A stretch of DNA of 64,000 bases, taken from assembly GCF_024498195.1 (NCBI RefSeq), contig NZ_CP101824.1, positions 248,001-312,000 of the forward strand. The letters are read 5' to 3'. Within the stretch, counting starts at the first letter, position 1; every line of letters begins with the position of its first letter. The notes below the pieces were generated by a model. The model made no database searches, was not told where the DNA came from, and saw only the letters and a list, made by a program, of their open reading frames with translations. The translations under genes were made by a program, and so were the position numbers. This document shows positions 44,152 through 51,266 of the stretch, piece after piece. The stretch comes from Halovivax cerinus. GTDB lineage: Archaea; Halobacteriota; Halobacteria; Halobacteriales; Natrialbaceae.

Positions 44152-44925
44152 ATGGGAACCATCGTGACCGAGCGGCTCGACGACGAACCGCTCGCGCGGG
44201 TCGTCATCTCGAAGCCGGAGCGACGCAACGCCGTCTCGCGCGCCGAGACGCAGGAACTGGCGGCCACGTTCCGCGAACTGGACGCGGACGACGACGTCAG
44301 GGCGGTCGTCCTCACCGGCGAGGGCGACGCCTTCTGCGCGGGGCTGGACCTGACGAGCGTCGGCGAAGAGCCCTCGACCGGCCTCGTCAACCGGAGTTTT
44401 CACGCAGCCGTCCGGGAGATCGCCACGTGCTCGGCCCCGGTGATCGCCCGCGTCGACGGCCCCGCGGTGGGCGCCGGCGCGGCGCTCGCCGTCGCCTGCG
44501 ACCTCGTCTACGCGGCCGAGGACGCCAGAATCGGCTTCTCGTTCGCGAAGATCGGCCTCTCCGCCGACACCGGTGCGACCTGGATACTGCCCCGACTCGT
44601 CGGCGTCCAGACCGCCTTCGAACTGCTCGCGACCGGTCGGATCGTCGACGCCCCCGAAGCGGCGTCGATGGGACTCGTAACGGCGACCGAACGCGGCGAC
44701 GCGCTGGACGAACTCGTGACCAGCCGCGCGATCGAACTGGCCAACGGCCCGACGCGCGCCCTCTCTGCCATCCGTCGGCTCCTCCTGCGAGCCAACGCGA
44801 ATACCCTGGAGGAGCACCTGGAACGGGAGGCGACGGCCCAGATCGAGGCCTACCACACCGACGACGCCTCGGAGGGCATCGAGGCGTTCGTGTCCGACCG
44901 AGACCCCGACTTTCGCGGACGGTAG
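44152..44925 (+). CDS. Enoyl-CoA hydratase/isomerase family protein
   Basis: A 257-aa crotonase-fold protein. GDAFCAGLDLTSV is the first oxyanion-hole region, VDGPAVGAGAALAVACDLVYA the second, followed by FSFAKIGLSADTGATWILPRLVG. The glutamates used for hydration in true enoyl-CoA hydratases appear partly replaced (Asp at SADTGA), so it could be an isomerase or another crotonase. Role in fatty-acyl-CoA metabolism. The ATG at 44152 is preferred to 44125. Monocistronic. Confidence 0.9.
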   Translation: MGTIVTERLDDEPLARVVISKPERRNAVSRAETQELAATFRELDADDDVRAVVLTGEGDAFCAGLDLTSVGEEPSTGLVNRSFHAAVREIATCSAPVIARVDGPAVGAGAALAVACDLVYAAEDARIGFSFAKIGLSADTGATWILPRLVGVQTAFELLATGRIVDAPEAASMGLVTATERGDALDELVTSRAIELANGPTRALSAIRRLLLRANANTLEEHLEREATAQIEAYHTDDASEGIEAFVSDRDPDFRGR

Positions 44926-45094
44926 CTCGGCGGTTCACGGTGCTCGCTCGGTGCCACGTCGAGCGTGACGTCCCCGCCGAGACGGGCCGGTCCGACGCGT
45001 CCCCGTCATCCGCCGATATTGGTATGTGATGTCGAATGTCACAGTTTGCAGACGGACCCAAGAGTCATTGCACCGGTCGAGGTAGACCGCCTCC

Positions 45095-45607
45095 ATGCTG
45101 GAACGGGCGCTGTACTGGTTCGGTTACGCGTTCGCTCACCTCCTGTTCGTTCGTGCACGGACGCCCGAGTCGGTCGTCCGGCGGTTGCGACTCGCCTACC
45201 GGCTGGTGGGCGTGCGGATCGTCGAGACGCCACGGGTCGACGGGACGGAGCGGACGGTCTTTCTCTGTCCGTACCGAAACCTGGCGGCGGGGCGATGGGG
45301 TTCGAAGTGGCTCTGTCACGAGAAACTCGACCGTGTGGACGACGGCTACGTCACGTTCCTCCGCCGCCACCGGGACATCGAGTACGACCGTCCGCGGAGT
45401 TGTGCGAACCTGGCGTACTGCGAAGCGTCTGCACACTGTTACTCGGACGTCTCCGCGACGGGAAGCGCCGCCTCTGACGACAGGGTAGCCGGGAACGTCG
45501 CCTCTGACGACGGGATAGCCGGGAACGTCGCCTCTGACGAGTCGCCAGTAGGGAGCGCCGCCAGCGTCGCGAACGCCGAGGGAACGGTCGGGGGACGAGA
45601 CGGATGA
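45095..45607 (+). CDS. Hypothetical protein, repeat-extended C-terminus
   Basis: A 170-aa protein I do not recognise. An N-terminal amphipathic/hydrophobic segment (LERALYWFGYAFAHLLFV) is followed by a compact Cys-containing domain (FLCPYRNLAAGRWG, KWLCHEKLD, CANLAYCEASAHC). The Cys pairs may bind metal. From residue ~126 the tail consists of three 10-aa blocks (xASDDxxAGNV) coded by 30-nt tandem repeats. Its end overlaps the methyltransferase start (ATGA), so the pair is coupled. Confidence 0.68.
   Translation: MLERALYWFGYAFAHLLFVRARTPESVVRRLRLAYRLVGVRIVETPRVDGTERTVFLCPYRNLAAGRWGSKWLCHEKLDRVDDGYVTFLRRHRDIEYDRPRSCANLAYCEASAHCYSDVSATGSAASDDRVAGNVASDDGIAGNVASDESPVGSAASVANAEGTVGGRDG
45470..45559 (+). 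repeat. Three 30-nt in-frame tandem units
   Basis: Units starting GCCTCTGACGA at 45470, 45500 and 45530; they make up most of the tail of the hypothetical protein. Confidence 0.9.
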
Positions 45608-46533
45608 CGGATCGACGGCTCGCTCCCGACGGCGCGTCTCGGGAGATCGGTCGCCGCGACCGTGTGGATCGGCTCGACGCCCAGTTCGCCGAGCGCGGCA
45701 CACGCGCGGACGTCTGGCGAGCGCTCGACCTCGTGTTGCCCACCGACGAGTACCTCAACGTGGGCTACTCGCGGGCGTGGCAGACGCACCTGGTCGGTTC
45801 TCCGCAGCAGCGTCTCGTCGAGCGCGTCGTCTCGGAGTTGTCGTCGCTCGATCCGCGCTGGCACGAGCGGCGCGTCCTCGATCTCGGGTGCGGCCGCGGC
45901 GGCGCGACGCGGTACGTCGCGGAGCGCCACGGCGTCGACGCCGTCGGCGTCGACCTCGTCTCCGACAACGTCGCGCTCGCGCAGGCGGCAGCGTCGACTG
46001 ACGACAACAGAGAGGGAAACCGGCCGTCGTTCACCGTCGGCGACGCGACGCGCCTCCCGTTCGGTCGCGACGCGTTCGGCGCGTGTCTGTCACTCGATGC
46101 GATCGTCTACGAACCCGAGAAACGCCGGCTCTTCTGCGAACTCGCCCGCGTGTTGGAACCCCGCGGGGTCTGTGTCGTCTCCGACCTTCTCGTCGCCCGC
46201 GGTATCGTCGACGATCGGGCGCTCGACCGGTTCCGGACGGCCTGGGGCATGCCCCGGCTGTGGACGCGCCACGCCTACCGGGAGGCGATCGAGGCGGCCG
46301 ACCTCGCCGCGCCACTCATCACGGACATCTCCGCCCACAGCGTCCGGCGCTTCCGGACCTGGACGCGACGGTTCCTCGCGGTCGCGGACGGGCCGCTCGG
46401 GCGCGCCCTCGAACGCACGCTCGTTCACCGTGGCCTCGATCCGGAGACGGTGATCGAGCAGGTCCGCGCGGCCCACGACGCGCTCCCGGCGCTCCGGCAC
46501 GTGCTCGTGCCGATCTACGGAACCGAGGAGTGA
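45604..46533 (+). CDS. Class I SAM-dependent methyltransferase
   Basis: A 309-aa methyltransferase. An N-terminal helical part with LPTDEYLNVGYSRAWQTHL precedes motif I (VLDLGCGRGGATRYVA), acidic motif II (AVGVDLVSDN), VGDATRLPFGRDAF and EPRGVCVVSDLLV. The YLNVGYS phrase is typical of small-molecule methyltransferases related to sarcosine/sterol types. Its last 28 codons are duplicated downstream at 47295-47388, behind a toxin-antitoxin pair. The start overlaps the stop of the preceding gene by 4 nt. Confidence 0.9.
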   Translation: MTDRRLAPDGASREIGRRDRVDRLDAQFAERGTRADVWRALDLVLPTDEYLNVGYSRAWQTHLVGSPQQRLVERVVSELSSLDPRWHERRVLDLGCGRGGATRYVAERHGVDAVGVDLVSDNVALAQAAASTDDNREGNRPSFTVGDATRLPFGRDAFGACLSLDAIVYEPEKRRLFCELARVLEPRGVCVVSDLLVARGIVDDRALDRFRTAWGMPRLWTRHAYREAIEAADLAAPLITDISAHSVRRFRTWTRRFLAVADGPLGRALERTLVHRGLDPETVIEQVRAAHDALPALRHVLVPIYGTEE

Positions 46534-46540
46534 GTGTCGG
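46447..46540 (+). repeat. 94-bp direct repeat, left copy (end of methyltransferase)
   Basis: Differs from 47295-47388 by one base (G/A at 46497). It covers the last 28 codons of the methyltransferase gene, its stop, and seven more bases. The pair brackets the toxin-antitoxin genes. Confidence 0.95.
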
Positions 46541-46648
46541 ACAGGATCGGAACCAGGTTCCAGACCGATTCAGGAGGCGAGTACCGCTGGAGAACCGACG
46601 GCGATTGCCCCACCGGACGGGATCGTGGGTTTTGAGAGTGACGTCCCG

Positions 46649-46933
46649 TTAATCGTCGTCAGCGGTATACGCGCCACTACGTCGTTTGATACGTGCGACG
46701 ATCAATCGCCGATCACGACGCCGGAACGTCACGGAGAGTCGAAACCCCCCAACCCGAATCTTCCTGTACGGGCTATTCCGGAGGGGTTCGCCGTATTCGG
46801 GCGGATCGCGCCAGGGGGAGGTAACGATCTCGTCGAGTTTGTCGAGGATCCGGTCCTGCTCGTCGGGTGCCAGCGAGTCGAGATCGGTCGTGGCGGTCTC
46901 CGCGAGTTCCCAGGTCCACCCGTCTTCAGTCAT
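46649..46933 (-). CDS. RelE/ParE-type toxin
   Basis: A 94-aa protein with the RelE fold pattern: WTWELAETATTDLDSL, an Asp/Glu helix (LDKLDEIVTSPW), GEPLRNSPYRKIRVGGFRLSV and the final strand RLIVARIKRRSGAY. RelE toxins cut mRNA on the ribosome; the basic end and RKIRVGG-Arg fit catalysis. The ATG overlaps the 3' end of the antitoxin gene by 8 nt, so translation is coupled, with the antitoxin first. The whole pair lies between two copies of a methyltransferase 3' end. Confidence 0.9.
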   Translation of the reverse strand: MTEDGWTWELAETATTDLDSLAPDEQDRILDKLDEIVTSPWRDPPEYGEPLRNSPYRKIRVGGFRLSVTFRRRDRRLIVARIKRRSGAYTADDD

Positions 46934-47204
46934 CGTCGGTGCCGAACCGCTCTCGCGCTTCGTCTGCGCTCACCGTCCGCCCCTCACGAGCGTCCTCGTC
47001 GGCGTCCAGGAGCGCGAGGAGTTCGTCCCGATCGAACGTCGGGAACTCGACGGCGTCCCGGAGGACGTAGCGGATGAACTCGCTCCGGCTGTTGAAGCCG
47101 CGACCTTGCCACGTGTCGTCGATCTCGTCGAGGAACGACTCGGTGAGCTTGAAGTTCACCGTCGTGATGTCGTCCGAACCGTCGTTCGTGGCTGCTTCAG
47201 ACAT
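46926..47204 (-). CDS. Ribbon-helix-helix antitoxin
   Basis: A 92-aa protein. DDITTVNFKLTESFLDEID is the beta-strand and first helix of a CopG/RHH DNA-binding domain; GFNSRSEFIRYVLRDAV is the second helix. The acidic C-terminus (DEDAREGRTVSADEARERFG) should wrap the toxin. It precedes and overlaps the RelE gene. A near-palindrome lies 7-24 nt upstream of its ATG, probably the operator for autorepression. I chose the ATG at 47204; upstream frame extensions cross the direct repeat and are not natural. Confidence 0.88.
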   Translation of the reverse strand: MSEAATNDGSDDITTVNFKLTESFLDEIDDTWQGRGFNSRSEFIRYVLRDAVEFPTFDRDELLALLDADEDAREGRTVSADEARERFGTDDD

Positions 47205-47210
47205 ATTAGC

Positions 47211-47228
47211 GTAATACGTACGTCTTAC
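47211..47228. promoter_or_regulatory. Candidate operator of the toxin-antitoxin operon
   Basis: GTAATACGTACGTCTTAC is an 18-bp palindrome with one mismatched pair, centred on ACGTACGT. It lies 6 bp before the antitoxin ATG on the minus strand. RHH antitoxins commonly bind such sites. Confidence 0.6.
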
Positions 47229-47294
47229 CAATAGGCGTTTCGACGCGTTTGGCGGAGGGCGCAGCGGACGACGCTGTCGCCTCCGAACCCCGGA

Positions 47295-47388
47295 ACGGTG
47301 ATCGAGCAGGTCCGCGCGGCCCACGACGCGCTCCCGGCGCTCCGACACGTGCTCGTGCCGATCTACGGAACCGAGGAGTGAGTGTCGG
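47295..47388 (+). pseudogene. 94-bp direct repeat, right copy: methyltransferase 3'-end fragment
   Basis: Codes in frame for the last 28 residues of the methyltransferase (VIEQVRAAHDALPALRHVLV onwards) with stop, but has no start or 5' part. It differs from 46447-46540 by one base. It looks like the displaced original end of the gene after an insertion, or half of a tandem duplication. Confidence 0.9.
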
Positions 47389-47487
47389 GGCGGGCCGCGT
47401 CTGCGTGGGGGAGCCGGGCCGTCGTCCAACGTCGTGTCGTCGAGACACTGCCGAACCGTCACCCCGGTAACGTGTATCGCACGTCGA

Positions 47488-48792
47488 TCACAGGCGCTCG
47501 AGAAACGTGTCGAATGCGCCGCTCTCGGGGTGGACGTGGGCATAGGTGCCCAGCGATCGGTACTCGGTCAGTCCGTCGTGGGTCCCGTCGAGTCCGGCTC
47601 CCCGAACGGTCTCGAACACGAACCGGGCGTCGCCGTCGACGGTCGCACTCGAGTAGTGGAACTCGTGGCCGCGAACCCGGTCACCGGACGCGGCGGTCAG
47701 CGTCCCGTCTATCGCCTCCAGTTCGACGTGGTCGAGCGCCTGGTACCGATCGTGCACGATCACGTCGGCGGGGAGCACGCCGGCCATCGCGTAGGTCTCG
47801 CCATCGGCCGTGGTTAGCGACTGTGACAGCGCCATCAACCCGCCGCACTCGCCGAGGACGGGACTGCCGTCGCTCGCGAGGGTTCCGAGTTCGGACACCG
47901 TTCCCGACGATTCGAGCGCCTCGGCGTGCAGTTCCGGATAGCCGCCGGGCAGGTAGACGCCGTCGCACTCGGGTACCGGATCGCCGGCGAGCGGCGAGAA
48001 CGTCTCGACCGCCGCTCGCTCCCGCAGCCGCTCGACGGTTGCGGGGTAGCGAAAACAGAAGGCCGCGTCGTCGGCCACCGCGACCGTGGCATCGACGGAC
48101 GTCCCGGCGTCTATCGACGACGGTGGCCCGTCGGCCGGTTCGCTCGCGATATCGACGAGCCGTTCCACGTCGAGGGGCTCTGCGGCCGTCGCCAGCACGT
48201 CTCTCGGAAGCGCCGACTCGTCGGCCAGTTCGAGGCCGAGGTGCCGGTCCGGAATCTCGAGGTCGGGGTTCGGGGGAATCCGGCCGACGTAGGTCAGATC
48301 GTCCGGCAGTGCCTCGCGGATTCCGGCCTCGTGACGTCCGCCGTGGGCGCGCTGGGCGACGACCCCCGCGACCTCGATGTCCCGACCGATCGCGTCGGCG
48401 TACTCGCGAAAGCCGAGCGCGGTCGCCGCGACACTCTCCATCCCGGCGCTCGCGTCCACGACGAGGACGATCGGCAGATCGAGCGCTTCGGCGACCATCG
48501 CCGTGCTCGATACGTCGCCGTCGTACAGCCCCATGACGCCCTCCACGACGCAGATATCGCCGTCGCCGCGGCCGTAGTTCCGCCGGAGACCGTCCGCGCC
48601 ACAGAGCCAGAGATCGAGCGTTCGCGAGGGACGACCGGCGACCGCCTCGTGGTGACCGGGATCGATGAAGTCCGGGCCCGCTTTCGCGGGCTGAACCGTG
48701 TAGCCCGCCTCGTCGAGGGCCGCGGCGATCGCCAGGGTAGCGACGGTCTTGCCGACGCCGGAGCTGACGCCGCCGAGGACGAATCCGTTCAT
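47488..48792 (-). CDS. cbiA: Cobyrinic acid a,c-diamide synthase
   Basis: A 434-aa CbiA/CobB family enzyme of the cobalamin pathway: ATP-dependent, glutamine-using amidation of the a and c carboxylates. N-terminal P-loop GGVSSGVGKTVATLA; KAGPDFIDPGHHEAV; EGVMGLYDG; the C-terminal amidotransferase has YLPGGYPE and the nucleophile Cys in VLGECGGLMALS, with a final His (SLGTYAHVHPES). All key parts are present. The ATG at 48792 is the natural start. No other cobalamin gene is seen in the window, so it is isolated or its partners lie elsewhere. Confidence 0.95.
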   Translation of the reverse strand: MNGFVLGGVSSGVGKTVATLAIAAALDEAGYTVQPAKAGPDFIDPGHHEAVAGRPSRTLDLWLCGADGLRRNYGRGDGDICVVEGVMGLYDGDVSSTAMVAEALDLPIVLVVDASAGMESVAATALGFREYADAIGRDIEVAGVVAQRAHGGRHEAGIREALPDDLTYVGRIPPNPDLEIPDRHLGLELADESALPRDVLATAAEPLDVERLVDIASEPADGPPSSIDAGTSVDATVAVADDAAFCFRYPATVERLRERAAVETFSPLAGDPVPECDGVYLPGGYPELHAEALESSGTVSELGTLASDGSPVLGECGGLMALSQSLTTADGETYAMAGVLPADVIVHDRYQALDHVELEAIDGTLTAASGDRVRGHEFHYSSATVDGDARFVFETVRGAGLDGTHDGLTEYRSLGTYAHVHPESGAFDTFLERL

Positions 48793-48964
48793 TACAGTTT
48801 CGTTTCTACAAGTGACCTTGAAGTTGTCGACGGCGTCCCGCCGGGCCGTCCGCCGGTCTGGAACGGGCCCACCGGCCGGCGCGACCGGTTCGACCACAGG
48901 ACCCGTTCGGTCGACCGAGCCCGGCGTCGTCTGGCTCGGCGAAGGCTTCGGCCTGACGTTCCGC

Positions 48965-49099
48965 ATGCCGACCGGCTTCCTCTGGGGCGCCGCGCTCATC
49001 CTCTCGATGTTGCTCATGCTCTACGCGACGGTGACGAACGATGGCGACGATGATGTGAGCGGCGCGGGCTCCGGTCGCGGCGCACCGGCGGACGACTGA
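48965..49099 (+). CDS. Small single-helix membrane protein
   Basis: A 44-aa frame: MPTGFLWGAALILSMLLMLY is a clean membrane helix, then an acidic tail (NDGDDDVSGAGSG). The frame runs upstream to 48749, overlapping cbiA antisense, but the ATG at 48965 gives a sensible protein. Such mini membrane proteins are common in haloarchaea. Coding status is plausible, not certain. Confidence 0.4.
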   Translation: MPTGFLWGAALILSMLLMLYATVTNDGDDDVSGAGSGRGAPADD

Positions 49100-49163
49100 G
49101 GTCGAACGCGTCGGATCGGAGGGGCGCCGAGTACCGGGCCCGATCGGCGACTCGCATCGTCGA

Positions 49164-49964
49164 TTACGGGGTTCGATCGTCGAGGAACGACTCGACGGCA
49201 CCGACGACCCGTCGCGGTGCGCTGGCCGGCCCACCGTGGCCGAGCCCGTCGAACTCGACGAACCGACTGTGTGGCAGTGCGTCGTGGACGCTCCGGGCGC
49301 TCTCGCGGAGGAAGTCCGGTCCGGCCGTCCCGCTCAGCACCAGCACCGGTACGTCGACGTCGAGCCGATCGGGAAGCCGATACCGTTCCACCGCGCGATT
49401 CATCCGTAGAACTTCCTCGGCCAGTTCGACGCAGTCGGGCCATGGTGGCCACTCGGCCAGCCACGCGTCGAGATCGTCGATCCCGTCCGGGTGCAAAACC
49501 AGCTCGACGTAGCGCTTGACCGCCTCGCGGTGCCGACCCGCCTCGAGCAGCCGTTCCATCCGGTCGGCGAGATCAGCCTCGGCCCGGTACGGCTCGGGGA
49601 GGATCGCCGGCTCGTAGGCGACGACGGCCGTCACGGGCGCCTCACGCGCGACTTCGATGGCCGTGAGCGCACCGTAGGAGTGGCCGAACAAGATCGGTTC
49701 GTCGTCCAGCCCGTCGACGAGGTCGCGGACGGACGCCACCTCGCGGTCGAGGACGTCGTCCGGTCCGGTCTCGGTTTGGTCGTCGAGGCACGTCCCGAAT
49801 CCCGGCCGCTGTGGGACGATCGTGGCGTAGTTCTCGAGCTCGCGACGAACCGGCGCCCAGTACTCGGGCGGTGCCATGCCGCCGTGGAGCAAGCAAAGCG
49901 GCTGACCAGTTCCATCTCGGTCGTAGGTAAGTTGCGTTCCGTCGGACGCGTGTATCGTCTGCAT
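49164..49964 (-). CDS. Alpha/beta hydrolase
   Basis: A 266-aa full-length hydrolase. LCLLHGGMAPPEYW is the oxyanion region, LFGHSYGALTAIEVA the nucleophile elbow (GHSYG), VLVLSGTAGPDF holds the acid side and GLGHGGPASAP the catalytic His. Soluble, cytosolic. Substrate unknown (esterase, haloperoxidase-like or similar). Divergent from the regulator at 50158, with about 190 nt between. Confidence 0.9.
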   Translation of the reverse strand: MQTIHASDGTQLTYDRDGTGQPLCLLHGGMAPPEYWAPVRRELENYATIVPQRPGFGTCLDDQTETGPDDVLDREVASVRDLVDGLDDEPILFGHSYGALTAIEVAREAPVTAVVAYEPAILPEPYRAEADLADRMERLLEAGRHREAVKRYVELVLHPDGIDDLDAWLAEWPPWPDCVELAEEVLRMNRAVERYRLPDRLDVDVPVLVLSGTAGPDFLRESARSVHDALPHSRFVEFDGLGHGGPASAPRRVVGAVESFLDDRTP

Positions 49965-50157
49965 ACACTCACCGTTCGGCTGTCCGGACGGTAGACTCGT
50001 CTCTCAGTGATGCGGCCCTTTATGAGTGAGTCGGTCGCGGAGGTCCGGGGCCGCCGGGATCCGGTCACGGACGGCGGGTGAACACGCGCTCCACCGATCG
50101 GTCCAGGCACACAGGTGACTTCGTCACCCCCTTGAGAGTGTGCGCGGAGAACGCTGT

Positions 50158-50844
50158 ATGGGATTGGTAGCTGAATTCGACATCGAGTGTCCCGCGTTAC
50201 CGCTCGCGGGTGTCGCGTCGGCCGTCCCCGAGGCGACTATCGGCCTCGACCTCCAGTACAACCACGGCGATCGGCCGCCGTTCGTCGTCACCGTGACCGA
50301 TGGCTCCCGGCGCGCGCTCGAACCGGCGCTGACCGACGCCGACGACGTCGCGACGTGGACGCTGATCGGCGACGCTGGGTCCACGCGCCGGTACCGGGCA
50401 CGACCCGCCTACAGCTTCGCCGACCAGCTCGGCGACGCCATCGACGACCTAGAGGGGCTCACCGACCTCGCCACCGAAGACGCCATCATCGAACGCATCG
50501 AGGTGCTGCCCGGGGGCTGGCGACAGACGGGCTGGTTCCTCGATCGGACGGCGTTCGACGCGTTCGCCTCGTTCTGGCAGGACAACGCCGGATTCAGGCT
50601 CCGCCGGCTCACCTGCGACGGCGACCCCGAACCGGCGGGCGACGGGCTGACCGACGAACAGCGTGAAGCGCTCCGGATCGCCTACGAACGGGGATACTTC
50701 GAGATTCCCCGCCGGACCTCGCTCGACGCGCTCGCCGACGAACTCGACATTGCCGCCTCCTCGGTCTCGGAGCGACTGCGTCGGGCCCAGACGCAACTCG
50801 TCCAGGAGACCGTCGCGCCGACGTGGCCACCGGCGCCGAACTGA
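50158..50844 (+). CDS. HTH-10 (Bat-type) transcriptional regulator 1
   Basis: A 228-aa regulator. Residues 1-165 form the N-terminal sensor half of Bat-like regulators (MGLVAEFDIECPALPLAGVA). The C-terminal HTH-10 begins LTDEQREALRIAYERGYFEI and goes on PRRTSLDALADELDIAASSV with SERLRRAQ as recognition helix. It regulates unknown targets, perhaps the tandem CHAT-like genes next to it. The ATG at 50158 is preferred to 50140. Confidence 0.92.
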   Translation: MGLVAEFDIECPALPLAGVASAVPEATIGLDLQYNHGDRPPFVVTVTDGSRRALEPALTDADDVATWTLIGDAGSTRRYRARPAYSFADQLGDAIDDLEGLTDLATEDAIIERIEVLPGGWRQTGWFLDRTAFDAFASFWQDNAGFRLRRLTCDGDPEPAGDGLTDEQREALRIAYERGYFEIPRRTSLDALADELDIAASSVSERLRRAQTQLVQETVAPTWPPAPN

Positions 50845-50910
50845 GGGCCGCGGCCGGTGACGGGGATCGCGGCGAACCGACGTGGCCGGCCGTCCGCCGG
50901 CGTTCGTCGC

Positions 50911-51163
50911 TCACTCGACAGGTCGGCGGACGACCAGGACGCTCAGATCGGAAAACGGCGTGTCGTCGGGGCCGTCGCCGCCGGCGGGGTCGACGAGTTC
51001 GCCGAGTGAAAAATCGGTGGACGCCCTCGTCGTCGTACGTCAGCTTCTCGCACACCAACGCGTCGAGTGCCGAATTCGCCCCCTCGTCGAGCAGCAAATC
51101 GGCGATGTCGCCGGGCATCCAGTCGAACGGTCGGGACAATACCAGCAGGTGCCAGTTACCCAC
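50911..51163 (-). pseudogene. Small gene broken by a one-base frameshift in a poly-A/T run
   Basis: From the ATG at 51163 the frame reads MGNWHLLVLSRPFDWMPGDI to GVHRFF, then becomes arginine-rich. The next frame takes over with LGELVDPAGGDGPDDTPFSD and SVLVVRRPVE, ending at 50911. Removing one base from the A5 run at 51009-51013 joins both into an 83-aa protein with normal haloarchaeal composition. I do not recognise the family. Either a real frameshift mutation or a sequencing error. It is convergent with the regulator at 50158 and divergent from 51267. Confidence 0.7.
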
Positions 51164-51266
51164 GGTCGCGGCGAGGCGCGTTAGCTCCCCGTCGAGGTCG
51201 CCCCGAACCCGTGTTCGACGCCGAGTCGGTACAAGTATATTTAATCATCTCGTACGGTTCGATAAA

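Noticed and set aside
47205-47543. N-terminal extension of the antitoxin
   Set aside because: Would translate the antisense of the duplicated methyltransferase end; the RHH domain begins just after the ATG at 47204.
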